The notes beneath the pieces were generated by a model that did no database searches, had not been told where the DNA came from, and saw only the letters and a list, made by a program, of their open reading frames with translations. Positions 9,036 through 18,182 of a DNA stretch of 64,000 nt are shown piece by piece. The translations under genes were made by a program, and so were the position numbers. The DNA is from an uncultured Gammaproteobacteria bacterium (lineage in GTDB: Bacteria > Pseudomonadota > Gammaproteobacteria > GCA-002705445 > GCA-002716945). Numbering within the stretch: position 1 is the stretch's first letter; each line of letters opens with the position of its first letter. The stretch is taken from positions 124,001-188,000 of the forward strand of contig CAJQLO010000001.1 of NCBI GenBank assembly GCA_905479195.1. Reading direction: 5' to 3'.

Positions 9036-9322
9036 TTATCTATACCATACTCACGTAACTCATCACTCATTATAGTAATTTCATCACATGCATCAGAATA
9101 TTCTTTTACTTGCTCTTCTTGATCTAAATATTTGCTTACTATATTTAGTGCGGTCATAACAGCTATTTTTTCTTTAGCCATGCTTGGTGACATTGTTTTT
9201 ACTTCACCCATCTTCATATCTAAGTATATTGCAGACTTTTGTAGCAAATCAATTTGACCAGACTCACACTTAATCTTATATTCTTGATCTTGAATTATTA
9301 TAGTTATTTGTTCTTGTTCCAT
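9032..9322 (-). CDS. zapA: Cell division protein ZapA
   Basis: ZapA binds FtsZ and promotes Z-ring bundling at midcell. The 96-residue protein has the small N-terminal head (ITIIIQDQEYKIKC) followed by a long helix predicted to form a coiled coil, as in the family. It sits between a 68-residue coiled-coil protein (two bases upstream) and the EVE gene (4-bp overlap). The ygfB-pepP-ubiH group on the other strand gives the classic zapA context. No 6S RNA gene was recognised next to it. Confidence 0.9.
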   Translation of the reverse strand: MEQEQITIIIQDQEYKIKCESGQIDLLQKSAIYLDMKMGEVKTMSPSMAKEKIAVMTALNIVSKYLDQEEQVKEYSDACDEITIMSDELREYGIDK

Positions 9323-9324
9323 AA

Positions 9325-9531
9325 TTACTCAATATTTTTAATTCTTTCCAACACAGACTCGATTTCTTCTCTAGCCAGTTCGTTCTTTTTTATTAGCTCA
9401 GATTTTTCTGTGACAAGCCCAGTTTGTTGTTTTAATAGAAGTGCATTTTCAATTCTTACCTTCTGCATCTTATCCTTAATGCTATTAATGGATAATTTAA
9501 GACTTTCCAGCTGTTCACTTATTTTAGACAT
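9325..9531 (-). CDS. Small coiled-coil protein next to zapA (TIGR02449-like, ZapB-like)
   Basis: The 68-residue protein is charged and helical, with heptad spacing of Leu/Ile through its length (EQLESLKLSI, LLLKQQTGL, LIKKNELA) and no membrane segment. Small coiled-coil proteins directly upstream of zapA occur in many gammaproteobacteria and resemble the Z-ring factor ZapB in size and shape. It begins the minus-strand operon with zapA and the EVE gene and is divergent from ygfB. A division role is inferred from position and shape only. Confidence 0.7.
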   Translation of the reverse strand: MSKISEQLESLKLSINSIKDKMQKVRIENALLLKQQTGLVTEKSELIKKNELAREEIESVLERIKNIE

Positions 9532-9617
9532 AATGTTATTTTAAAATCATTTATTTACAGACACATATTATAATGTTTCTATAATAATTAATCTAGCTAA
9601 CTAATTGGAAAGAAACA

Positions 9618-10157
9618 ATGGATTTATTGCAAATAAACTTAAAAAAATTTTTATTAGATATTGAAAGCCCTTTCTCAATTAATGAAGTTTGTGGCTATTT
9701 ATCTGGTTTTGCTGCGAGTAATCAGCCGGTAGATAGTTATTTCTCCGCCTTAGAGATGTATTTCTCTAATAAATCAGAGCCTGGTAAAAAACAGCCAGAT
9801 TATAAGATAGTTATAGATAATATTACTTTTATTAAGCAATCAATTGATAATGGCTTACCTATTTTCCCCTTTAAGCATGAAGAGGAGTCACAAAATAAAC
9901 TTATAGCCCTAGGGGAATGGTCTAAAAACTTTATACTCAGCACTAACTTCCTTATTCAACAGAAGTTATTGAAAAATACCCTTGATTATCAGGAGATTCT
10001 TCATGATTTAACAGAAATTAGCAAAGTTGGTCATAATTATGATATTAATAATGTAGATGAGACTGATCAATATTATATAGAAATTAGTAATTATGTTCTG
10101 TCTGCTGTAAATCATATTTATTCCGTTTCTAGAGAGGATAACGTTACTAATGGCTGA
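9618..10157 (+). CDS. YgfB/UPF0149 family protein
   Basis: The 179-residue acidic, helical protein matches the YecA/YgfB family in length and pattern: an N-terminal EVCGYLSGF segment and a central LGEWSKNFILS segment. YgfB proteins lie directly upstream of pepP in gammaproteobacteria, as here (8-bp overlap). Biochemical function is not firmly established. In Pseudomonas a YgfB protein is reported to affect beta-lactamase control, which need not apply here. Confidence 0.82.
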   Translation: MDLLQINLKKFLLDIESPFSINEVCGYLSGFAASNQPVDSYFSALEMYFSNKSEPGKKQPDYKIVIDNITFIKQSIDNGLPIFPFKHEEESQNKLIALGEWSKNFILSTNFLIQQKLLKNTLDYQEILHDLTEISKVGHNYDINNVDETDQYYIEISNYVLSAVNHIYSVSREDNVTNG

Positions 10158-11463
10158 GAATACTATGTATAAAAAAAGAAGAAAAAGACTCTTTCAGTTA
10201 ATGAAGGATAATTCCATAGCTTTAATAGAATCTGCACCTGAAAAAATTAGAAATAATGATTCTACTTATAGATACCGACAGTGCAGTAATTTTTATTATT
10301 TAACTGGGTATGACAAACCATCAGCATTACTTTTAGTATTAAAGAAAAATAAGAAGTTAATCACTCATTTTTTTACGAAGAAGCCAAATAAGCATGATGA
10401 GGTTTGGACAGGACAACTACCAACTTCTACTACAACTAAAAATTTATATGGATTTGATAAGTGTAGTTATTTAAATGATATTGAAAAGTATCTTATGCTT
10501 TATCTTGCAAATACAAAAACTATATATCATGCCTGGGATGATGATACAGTAAATAAGTCAATTTTTAATTCATGTCTCCATAAGCTTGGGGAGAAATATA
10601 GGTCAGGCACTGAAATTCCTTCTGAATTCTTTTCATTAAAAAAAATAGTACATAAGCTTAGACTTATAAAAGATAAGTCTGAGATAGATCTTATCCGTGC
10701 AGCAGGTAAAATATCTTCGCTAGCTCATATTGAAATGATTAAAAAATGTAAACCAGGGTTAACAGAGAGAGAGTTAGAGGCAGTACTACTTTATAATTTT
10801 AATATTAATGATGCATCAGAGGCTTACACATCAATTGTTGCTTCTGGAAAAAATGCATGTGTCCTACATTATATAGATAACTCATCTATGCTTATGAATG
10901 GCGATCTTTTATTGACAGATGCTGCCTGTGAGTATAAAAATTATGCATCTGATATTACTCGAACTATCCCAGTTAATGGCAAATTTACAGAAGATCAAAA
11001 ATTATTATATAATCTTGTTCTGAAGGCTCAACAAAAGGCAATAACAGCATGTGTGATAGGTAATACTTTGCAATATATACATATGGTGGCAGTTAAGGTT
11101 ATATGCAAGGGTCTTATCGACTTAGGATTAATTAATGAAAATTATAAACAGGCGATGAACGAAAAATTATATAAGAAATTTTATATGCATAATACTGGGC
11201 ACTGGTTAGGTCTGGATGTCCATGATCCATCAGAATATAAAGAAAACAAGGAGTTAGTAAAACTTGAGCCTGGAATGATTTTTACTGTAGAGCCTGGGCT
11301 TTATATAAGATCTGATAAATCAACAGACAAGAGGTTTCATAATATTGGCATAAGGATTGAAGATGATATCTTGATCACAAAAAATGGACCTGAAATTTTA
11401 ACATTAAAAGCACCAAAGTCTATTGATGAAATAGAATATTTAATGAGTGGAAATAATGGCTAG
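10150..11463 (+). CDS. pepP: Xaa-Pro aminopeptidase
   Basis: PepP removes N-terminal residues that precede proline. It is a 437-residue M24 metallopeptidase with an N-terminal creatinase-like domain (about residues 1-165) and a C-terminal pita-bread catalytic domain. The five metal ligands can be placed: Asp in LLTDAA, Asp in ASDITRT, His in TGHWLG, Glu in VEPGLY and Glu in IRIEDD. Its start overlaps ygfB by 8 bp and its end overlaps ubiH by 8 bp, so the group is translated in coupled fashion. Confidence 0.94.
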   Translation: MAENTMYKKRRKRLFQLMKDNSIALIESAPEKIRNNDSTYRYRQCSNFYYLTGYDKPSALLLVLKKNKKLITHFFTKKPNKHDEVWTGQLPTSTTTKNLYGFDKCSYLNDIEKYLMLYLANTKTIYHAWDDDTVNKSIFNSCLHKLGEKYRSGTEIPSEFFSLKKIVHKLRLIKDKSEIDLIRAAGKISSLAHIEMIKKCKPGLTERELEAVLLYNFNINDASEAYTSIVASGKNACVLHYIDNSSMLMNGDLLLTDAACEYKNYASDITRTIPVNGKFTEDQKLLYNLVLKAQQKAITACVIGNTLQYIHMVAVKVICKGLIDLGLINENYKQAMNEKLYKKFYMHNTGHWLGLDVHDPSEYKENKELVKLEPGMIFTVEPGLYIRSDKSTDKRFHNIGIRIEDDILITKNGPEILTLKAPKSIDEIEYLMSGNNG

Positions 11464-12649
11464 TAATCAAAAGTTTGATTTTGTTATAAGTGGCGCTGGA
11501 CTTGTTGGCTGTCTAGTTGCAAGTCAGCTTGCTAAGTTAGGCTTAAAATGCTGTTTAATTGAAAAAAATAAAATTAATGACATTTCATTAGTTAATAATT
11601 ATTCTCCATTATCATTAAATTATAGATCATATTTGATACTTAAAAAGTTTGAGTTATGGGAAGAAATACTACCCCATGTCTACCCAATTAGAAATTTAAC
11701 GATTAAGAGTTATCATAGCTTGAATAGACTTACGTTTAATGCAAAAGATATTTATTTGAATGACTTAGGATATGTAGTTGACCGAAGAAATTTACTTCAA
11801 GAATTTTTAAATAATATCAAATCTTCATCTAATATAACAATATTTGATCAAGAGACTGTCAGTGGTTTTCAGGATCATACTGAAGATGAGGAGTATGGAT
11901 TAATTGGAAAACTTTTATCTGGGCAATCAATAGAGGCTAAATATTTGATAGTTTCAGATGGGATAGAATCTAAAATAAAAGATAAATTAAATATAAAATC
12001 ATTAAAAATTGATTATTCTCAAATATCTTTTGTATTTAATGCAAAAGCATTTTTCAAAAAATATAGTGCTGTACAAATTTTTAATAAATATGGAATTTTT
12101 GCTGGTATTCCATATGGTAATGATAGAACAAATATTATCCTAACTATAAATAAAAAAGATATACCTATTTTTTTTAATGATAAAGACAAGATTAAAAAAA
12201 ATTCACTTCAAAATATTTTCAAAGATTATATGAGTGATATTTCAGACTTAAAATTTGTTAGCCAATATAATCTTCTTACCTCTAGGTCAAAAGAAATTTC
12301 AAGAAATAATATAATATTGCTAGGAAATTCTTCCCAGCTTTTACATCCAGTTGGAGCACAGGGTTTTAATTTAGCTGTGAATAATATTGATTCACTAATA
12401 AAATTTCTGGGTAATGGTAAATTAGATATTGCAGGTTTAACTAATGAAATTAATAAATCACGCGAATCTGTTTTCGATAATATTGATGTAGCTACTAATA
12501 TTTTGGGAGGAGAAAAAATTCCATCGAAGCTGCTAAGCTTTTTTTTAATAAACTCAATTAAATCTTCTCAAACAATGAAAAATACATTTTTAAAAAATAT
12601 GCTAGGTATTAATAACTACCCTTATCTTAATATTGGCGCTGACATATGA
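11456..12649 (+). CDS. ubiH: 2-octaprenyl-6-methoxyphenol hydroxylase, UbiH family
   Basis: UbiH is a FAD-dependent aromatic hydroxylase of ubiquinone synthesis. The Rossmann motif GAGLVGCLVAS lies near the N-terminus. The second FAD region reads GNSSQLLHPVGAQGFNL, and its Gln before the LHP is as in E. coli UbiH. I chose ATG 11456 (397 residues) over the GTG at 11447, because the shorter protein starts the FAD fold at the usual distance. It follows pepP with an overlap and precedes a second paralogue, the common pepP-ubiH-ubiI order. Confidence 0.88.
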   Translation: MASNQKFDFVISGAGLVGCLVASQLAKLGLKCCLIEKNKINDISLVNNYSPLSLNYRSYLILKKFELWEEILPHVYPIRNLTIKSYHSLNRLTFNAKDIYLNDLGYVVDRRNLLQEFLNNIKSSSNITIFDQETVSGFQDHTEDEEYGLIGKLLSGQSIEAKYLIVSDGIESKIKDKLNIKSLKIDYSQISFVFNAKAFFKKYSAVQIFNKYGIFAGIPYGNDRTNIILTINKKDIPIFFNDKDKIKKNSLQNIFKDYMSDISDLKFVSQYNLLTSRSKEISRNNIILLGNSSQLLHPVGAQGFNLAVNNIDSLIKFLGNGKLDIAGLTNEINKSRESVFDNIDVATNILGGEKIPSKLLSFFLINSIKSSQTMKNTFLKNMLGINNYPYLNIGADI

Positions 12650-13839
12650 AAAATATCTTGATAATTGGTGATGGAATCATTGGAATGCTTGCTGCCATTG
12701 TCCTTTCTAATATATATAAAAATATATATCTAGTTAAAAGTAGTAAAAAAAAGCACTACAAATCTAAGATAGATAGATTTTTTTCCATCAATCTTTTATC
12801 ACAATATTTTTTTATGAAAAATGATATTTGGTCAGATATTATTGTTAGCAAACCTCAGCCCTATAATAAAATTATAACTTGGGATGATACGATAGAAGAT
12901 AATCTCATCTTTGAATCCTCATCTATTTCATATGATAGCTTGGGTTATATTGTGAAAGAAACATCGATTATTGGTAGTCTTCTAAATCGATTAGTTAATA
13001 TTAAAAATGTTATAAGCATCAAGGATGTAGATATTAGAGAAATTCGTGATAATACCCATACAATGATTCTTTGTAATGGAGAATCTATTGATTTAGATCT
13101 TATTTTAAAGTCAGATAAAAGTATGGACACTTTGTTGGGTTCAGATGACTTTAAATCGAATGTAGTTAATTATAATCAGCATGCGTTAGTAGTAGATTTA
13201 TTTCTTGACAAAATCTCTATGCAAAATATTGCATATCAAAAATTTATAGAAGGCCAGATAATGGGATTATTACCAATTTCAAATAATCAATATAATTTGA
13301 TATGGTCAGTAAATAATGATTTTTTAGATAATCTTAAAAACAACAATGATACAAAAATTCTTTCTATTTTGAATAGTCACCTATCAGAGAAAATAGGAAC
13401 TATTAAGAATATCTCTAATCGAATTATTTTCCCCTTATCAGGTTTCCATGTTGACTCATATATAAAAAATAATATTTTAGTTATAGGAGGTGCTGCTCAT
13501 TCAGTGCACCCAATGGCTGGTCTTGGACTAAACATGGGAATACAAGATATTTTCTTATTGGAAAATTCATTTTTGAAAATTAATACTGATAATTATGACA
13601 TAACTCAAGTATTGCAAAACTTTAATCGGTCTTGCACTGAAGAGAATAAAAAAACTTATAATACAATTAATTTTCTTAAAAAATTCTATTCTGATAAATT
13701 AATTCCAGATTTTTTTAGAGCAAAATCTTTAAAATTATTTAATAAAAATATATATCTAAAAAATAAAGTTATTGAATCTGCAACTGGAATAGATGTTTTA
13801 AAAAGAAGATCAGTAGGAAAGTATTGTTATTCCAACTAA
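12646..13839 (+). CDS. ubiI: UbiI/VisC-type FAD-dependent ubiquinone hydroxylase
   Basis: The 397-residue flavoprotein monooxygenase is a paralogue of the preceding gene. It has GDGIIGMLAA as dinucleotide fold and GGAAHSVHPMAGLGLNMG as second FAD motif. Position downstream of ubiH suggests C5 hydroxylation (UbiI), but UbiM- or UbiF-like specificity cannot be separated by eye. Because Coq7 is present for C6, a UbiI role is the simplest reading. Start and ubiH stop overlap by four bases. The 3' end overlaps the convergent TauE/SafE gene by about 30 bp. Confidence 0.8.
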   Translation: MKNILIIGDGIIGMLAAIVLSNIYKNIYLVKSSKKKHYKSKIDRFFSINLLSQYFFMKNDIWSDIIVSKPQPYNKIITWDDTIEDNLIFESSSISYDSLGYIVKETSIIGSLLNRLVNIKNVISIKDVDIREIRDNTHTMILCNGESIDLDLILKSDKSMDTLLGSDDFKSNVVNYNQHALVVDLFLDKISMQNIAYQKFIEGQIMGLLPISNNQYNLIWSVNNDFLDNLKNNNDTKILSILNSHLSEKIGTIKNISNRIIFPLSGFHVDSYIKNNILVIGGAAHSVHPMAGLGLNMGIQDIFLLENSFLKINTDNYDITQVLQNFNRSCTEENKKTYNTINFLKKFYSDKLIPDFFRAKSLKLFNKNIYLKNKVIESATGIDVLKRRSVGKYCYSN

Positions 13840-14598
13840 AAACAAGGTAATGCAAAATATTTTCTTCAATAAGAGTGTGTTGGTTTTATATGTTAAATCT
13901 GCTCCTAAATATGAGAATACAAGAGTAGTAGCAGAAACAAGAAAAAAGGCATAAAAGTCAATAAAATCAAAAATTGTATTTTCAAATATTCCAAAAATTT
14001 CTTTTAAAAATAATGTTATTAATATTCCTAACAAAGCTATTGGTACACCGCAAGCTGCTGCTGTTGCAATACTACCCTTCATGGATTCTCCATAAAATTT
14101 GAAATATGGTGTTGTTAAGGTCCCTCCACCAATACCCAGCATAGTGCTTATAGTTCCTGTAAATAAAGAAAATATATTAATATATTGATGTTTGCTATTT
14201 TTATTCAAATTCTTTTTTTCTTTTTGATTTATTAGATATATAGCAATTATTAATAAAAGTATCCCATAGTAAATCTTTATAATATCGCTAGTTAATATTG
14301 TTATTAAAATTACACCTATTACAGAACCTAGTATTAGGCCTGGCAGCATTTTCTCAAATAATAACCAATTAATTAATTTATTTTTATTATGTTTTATAGC
14401 TGCTGAAAGGCTTGAGATAACAACACATGCCAGAGAAGTGCTGACTGCACTTTGCATGAGATATTCTGTATGCAGGTCATGTGAGTTAAATATAAAGAAT
14501 AAAAAAGGCACAAAGATAATGCCTCCGCCCAGTCCTAAGAGACCTCCAAGAAAGCCTCCAAATGCTCCTGTTATTAGATATAATCCATATATACTCAT
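13810..14598 (-). CDS. TauE/SafE family membrane permease
   Basis: The 262-residue integral membrane protein has about eight hydrophobic segments and the two glycine-rich repeats of the family: GGFLGGLLGLGGG at the N-terminus and TMLGIGGGT in the middle. Members export sulfite or organosulfonates, or move other small anions. The substrate is not predictable here. It is divergent from the serine-glyoxylate aminotransferase gene and may share its control region. Convergent overlap of its 3' end with the ubiI-like gene is unusual but both frames look intact. Confidence 0.85.
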   Translation of the reverse strand: MSIYGLYLITGAFGGFLGGLLGLGGGIIFVPFLFFIFNSHDLHTEYLMQSAVSTSLACVVISSLSAAIKHNKNKLINWLLFEKMLPGLILGSVIGVILITILTSDIIKIYYGILLLIIAIYLINQKEKKNLNKNSKHQYINIFSLFTGTISTMLGIGGGTLTTPYFKFYGESMKGSIATAAACGVPIALLGILITLFLKEIFGIFENTIFDFIDFYAFFLVSATTLVFSYLGADLTYKTNTLLLKKIFCITLFLVGITILSY

Positions 14599-14641
14599 CA
14601 GTATGACTCCCTAAAAGTCATATATTATAGTTTAAAATATT

Positions 14642-14651
14642 CACAATTGTG
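14642..14651. promoter_or_regulatory. Short palindrome in the TauE/aminotransferase divergent region
   Basis: CACAATTGTG is a perfect 10-bp palindrome in the 116-bp space between two divergent genes. It is followed by the AT-rich TATATAAAAT, a possible -10 region for the rightward operon. Short palindromes also arise by chance in AT-rich DNA. Confidence 0.25.
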
Positions 14652-14714
14652 GCATACTATATAAAATTAAATTTATAAGTTAATTCATTTTAAATACTAA
14701 AAAGGGAAAAACAC

Positions 14715-15893
14715 ATGCCAGGAAATCATCATTTATACGTGCCAGGGCCATCTAATGTTCCAGCCGCAGTTCAACAAGCAATTCACTGCCCTATGGAAGA
14801 CCATAGAAATCCAACAATACCAGGTTTAATTACGCCGCTAGTAGAAGATCTTAAGAAGATTGTTCTTACCGAGAAAGGAAAAGTTGTTTTTTTTCCTTCT
14901 TCAGGAACTGGTTGCTGGGAAGCTGCTCTTCAGAGTACGCTTAATATGGGCGATACAGTATTAGGAGCCAGCTTTGGTCAATTCAGTATGTTATGGCTAG
15001 ATATGTGTAAAAGATTGCAATTTAAAGCAATCACTATGGATGAAGAATGGGGTACAGGAGCTAATCCAGAAAGCTATCATAGGGAATTATCAAAAGATAA
15101 GGATCATAAAATAAAAGCTGTTTTAGTTTGTCAAAATGAAACTGCTACAGGCGTTAGGAGTGATGTCTTAGCTATAAGAAAAGTGCTTGATGATCTAAAT
15201 CATCCTGCATTACTTATGGTTGACGGAGTAAGTTCAGTAGGTAGTTATGAGTTTAGAATGGATGACTGGGGAGTAGATTGTGTAGTAAGTGGATCTCAAA
15301 AAGGTTTGATGCTTCCAGCAGGTCTCGGTATCCTGGGTGTTAGTCCAAAAGCATTAGAGTCTATGAAGTCTTCAACTTATCCAACATGTTATTTTGATGT
15401 TCAAGATATGATTGCTAAATTAGAGACAGGATTTACTCCTTATACGCCGCCTGTTAATTTATTACGAGGTATGAGAGTAGCTCTTGACATGTTACTAGAG
15501 GAAGGATTAGAAAATGTTTGGAAAAGACATCATCGCTTAGCTGAAGGAACAAGAAGAGCTATATTAGATGGATGGGGTATGCAATTGTGTGCTAAAGAAG
15601 AAAAGTGGTATTCAGATACAGTTAGCGCAATTGTTGTGCCAGAAGGTGCAGATGCTATACCAGTTATCAGTACTGCTTTTAATACTTATAATCTAGCCCT
15701 TGGCGCAGGACTTGCTAAAGTAGCAGGAAAAGTTTTCAGGATTGGACATTTAGGTGATTTAAACGAACTTATGTTATGTAGTGCGATTGCTGGATCTGAA
15801 ATGGCAATGGCGTCTAATGGAATTAAAGTAGAGCTAGGAAGCGGCATAGCAGCAGCATCTAAATACTGGCTTGATAACCCATCAGGAGCATAA
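14715..15893 (+). CDS. sgaA: Serine-glyoxylate aminotransferase
   Basis: It transfers the amino group of serine to glyoxylate, giving hydroxypyruvate and glycine, in the serine cycle or in photorespiration-like salvage. The 392-residue class V aminotransferase has the PLP Asp170 in VDGVSS and the PLP lysine Lys196 in SGSQKGLML. A good Shine-Dalgarno AAGGG precedes the ATG. It is the first gene of a three-gene operon with hydroxypyruvate reductase and glycerate kinase, which together convert serine to 2-phosphoglycerate. An alanine-glyoxylate specificity is possible but less likely in this context. Confidence 0.9.
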   Translation: MPGNHHLYVPGPSNVPAAVQQAIHCPMEDHRNPTIPGLITPLVEDLKKIVLTEKGKVVFFPSSGTGCWEAALQSTLNMGDTVLGASFGQFSMLWLDMCKRLQFKAITMDEEWGTGANPESYHRELSKDKDHKIKAVLVCQNETATGVRSDVLAIRKVLDDLNHPALLMVDGVSSVGSYEFRMDDWGVDCVVSGSQKGLMLPAGLGILGVSPKALESMKSSTYPTCYFDVQDMIAKLETGFTPYTPPVNLLRGMRVALDMLLEEGLENVWKRHHRLAEGTRRAILDGWGMQLCAKEEKWYSDTVSAIVVPEGADAIPVISTAFNTYNLALGAGLAKVAGKVFRIGHLGDLNELMLCSAIAGSEMAMASNGIKVELGSGIAAASKYWLDNPSGA

Positions 15894-15895
15894 TT

Positions 15896-16867
15896 ATGAC
15901 TAAACCAGTTGCGATTGTTACTAGAAAATGGCCAAAAGAAAATGAAGACAGACTAAAAGAATTATTTGATGTTACTTTAAATGAATCTGACAAGCCTTTT
16001 ACTGCAGATGAGCTAAAAACAGCTCTTCAAAACTGCGATGTTCTTATGCCGACTGTTACAGATAAAATTACAGCTGATATATTATCAGTTGAAAACAGAA
16101 GAGCCAAGATGATTGGTAATTTTGGTGTTGGCTTTAATCATATTGATATTGCTAAAGCTAAAGAGCTAGGCATTACAGTATCTAATACGCCTAGTGTCCT
16201 AACAGACTGTACTGCTGACATTGCAATGTCTTTATTGCTTATGGCAGCTCGAAGAGTTGGTGAAGGAGAAAGAGAGCTTAGAGCTGAAAACTGGACAGGT
16301 TGGAGACCAACGCATTTACTTGGCACTAAGGTCACAGGTAAAAAACTTGGAATTATAGGTTTTGGTAGAATTGGCCAAGCCGTAGCTAAAAGAGCACACT
16401 TTGGTTTTGATATGGATATACTATATTGGGATCCATATGATATTCCTTCGGATGTAACAAAAAAATTTAGTGCAACTAAATTAGATACTATCGAGGATAT
16501 ATGTAGAGAAAGTGATTTTGTTTCAATCAATTGCCCGGCTACAAAAGAAACGCTTCACCTCATGAATGAAGAAAGGTTTAAGTTAATGAAAAAAACTGCT
16601 TTTGTTATTAATACAGCACGTGGTGATATAATTGATGAAAAAGCATTAGTTCAAGCTTTAGTCAATAAAGAAATTGCAGGAGCAGGCTTAGATGTTTTTG
16701 AAACAGAACCGAATCTTCCTAATGAACTCAAAACAATGGAGAACGTAGTATCATTCCCGCACTTAGGTAGTGCAACTATTGAAACTAGATTAGCAATGGG
16801 AAATACAGCTATTGAGAATACTTTAGCTTTTTTTGCAGGAACTGATTTACCAAATAAAGTTGTTTGA
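15896..16867 (+). CDS. Glyoxylate/hydroxypyruvate reductase (D-2-hydroxyacid dehydrogenase)
   Basis: This 323-residue NAD(P)-dependent dehydrogenase would reduce hydroxypyruvate to D-glycerate, and also glyoxylate to glycolate. The Rossmann motif is GFGRIGQAVAKRA at about residues 155-167. Catalytic-region segments are NTARGD, the Glu in FETEPN and the His in FPHLGSA. It follows the aminotransferase by two bases and precedes glycerate kinase by ten, so the operon order equals the pathway order. The cofactor preference is not assigned. Confidence 0.9.
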   Translation: MTKPVAIVTRKWPKENEDRLKELFDVTLNESDKPFTADELKTALQNCDVLMPTVTDKITADILSVENRRAKMIGNFGVGFNHIDIAKAKELGITVSNTPSVLTDCTADIAMSLLLMAARRVGEGERELRAENWTGWRPTHLLGTKVTGKKLGIIGFGRIGQAVAKRAHFGFDMDILYWDPYDIPSDVTKKFSATKLDTIEDICRESDFVSINCPATKETLHLMNEERFKLMKKTAFVINTARGDIIDEKALVQALVNKEIAGAGLDVFETEPNLPNELKTMENVVSFPHLGSATIETRLAMGNTAIENTLAFFAGTDLPNKVV

Positions 16868-16877
16868 GTGATTAGAA

Positions 16878-18182
16878 ATGTCACTTCGTGAAGATGTTGG
16901 AAACATATACGAATCTTGTCTTAACAAGTTAGATCCAGCGGATACTGTTTATGCTTATTTAAAAAGTAATTCAGACTTATTTGATAACTATAAAAGAGTC
17001 TATCCAATTGCTTTTGGCAAAGCTTCTACAACTATGATGAAGGGTTGTTTAGATTTTATAACAAAAGAGATTCCCGGTATTGAAATAATTTCTGATCCGG
17101 TTGTGGTATCAACAAATTCTGATTTTAAAATACCTTACAAAGTTGATTTACATTTTTCATCGCATCCAGTTCCAGATAATACAAGCATACAAGCTGGAGA
17201 GAAAGTGCTGAGCTATCTTTCTTCTTCAAAAAAGGATGACTTAGTATTATTTTTAATAAGTGGGGGTGGTTCATCTTTATTAGCTAAACCAGCACCATCA
17301 ATATTACTTAATGACAAGATACAGTTAACAGATTTATTGCTTAAGTCTGGAGCTTCTATAAATGAAATGAATGCTGTTAGAAAGCATATGTCGAGTATTA
17401 AAGGGGGAAGACTTGCGCAGCATGCTTTGCCCTCGAGTTGCCATTCTTTGATAATATCTGATGTAATTAATGATGATATTAGTACTATAGCTTCTGGCCC
17501 TACTGTTGAAGATAAAACTACATATCAAAATGCATACGATATACTTTCTAAGTATAATTTACTTGAAACTTGCCCTAAATCAATAATGGAATATTTAAAG
17601 AAAGGCATTGCTAAACTTGTTGAAGAATCACCCAATAAAATAGATAATTCAACAAATAATATTATTTGCAGTAATAAATTATTCAGAAAACAATTATCTG
17701 TTTCATCAAAAAAATTAGGTTATAAACCCATTGTCATTGATGAAGATTTTATTGGTGAGGCAAAATTTGAAGCAATTTCATTAATAAATAAACTTATAGA
17801 AATTTCTAGCAAATACCCTACTGAAAAGTTAGCTATCATATCTGGTGGAGAAACTGTTGTTGATATGAAAGGATCTGGGAAAGGTGGAAGAAATCAAGAG
17901 TTAGCACTATCTTTTTTAGCTAATGTTGACAAAATACCATCTTCTTTAGATTGGCTATTATTATCAATCGGCACAGATGGTATTGATGGCCCCACAGATG
18001 CAGCAGGTGGAATTATTGATAATGCATCGATACTAGCTCTTTCAAAATCTAATTTAGATATCCATGAGTACTTAGATAATAATGATTCTTATACTTTTCT
18101 AGATTCTATTGCATCGCTTTACAAAACTGGACCATCTGGGACAAACGTTGCAGATATTCAGATCATATTAGTTAATAGATAA
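16878..18182 (+). CDS. Glycerate 2-kinase, MOFRL family
   Basis: It phosphorylates D-glycerate, giving 2-phosphoglycerate that enters glycolysis. The 434-residue protein has the N-terminal DUF4147-type domain with ISGGGSSLLAKPAP at about residues 130-143. Its C-terminal MOFRL domain carries ISGGETVVDMKGSG, KGGRNQELAL and IGTDGIDGPTDAAGG. This is the family used by serine-cycle methylotrophs (GckA) and tartrate users (TtuD). It completes the operon. Its end overlaps the convergent hemL gene by 15 bp. No sequence sign of degeneration is seen. Confidence 0.9.
   Translation: MSLREDVGNIYESCLNKLDPADTVYAYLKSNSDLFDNYKRVYPIAFGKASTTMMKGCLDFITKEIPGIEIISDPVVVSTNSDFKIPYKVDLHFSSHPVPDNTSIQAGEKVLSYLSSSKKDDLVLFLISGGGSSLLAKPAPSILLNDKIQLTDLLLKSGASINEMNAVRKHMSSIKGGRLAQHALPSSCHSLIISDVINDDISTIASGPTVEDKTTYQNAYDILSKYNLLETCPKSIMEYLKKGIAKLVEESPNKIDNSTNNIICSNKLFRKQLSVSSKKLGYKPIVIDEDFIGEAKFEAISLINKLIEISSKYPTEKLAIISGGETVVDMKGSGKGGRNQELALSFLANVDKIPSSLDWLLLSIGTDGIDGPTDAAGGIIDNASILALSKSNLDIHEYLDNNDSYTFLDSIASLYKTGPSGTNVADIQIILVNR

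Noticed and set aside
9532-9617. 6S RNA next to zapA
   Set aside because: The divergent gap is only 86 bases, and no long rod-like fold is visible.
13810-13839. Frameshift or misassembly at the ubiI-TauE convergent overlap
   Set aside because: Both proteins have a normal C-terminal length, and other convergent pairs here also overlap, so this is compaction.
11456-13839. Recent duplication of the two adjacent flavin hydroxylases
   Set aside because: The two proteins are strongly diverged, and the pair is an old, widespread gammaproteobacterial arrangement.
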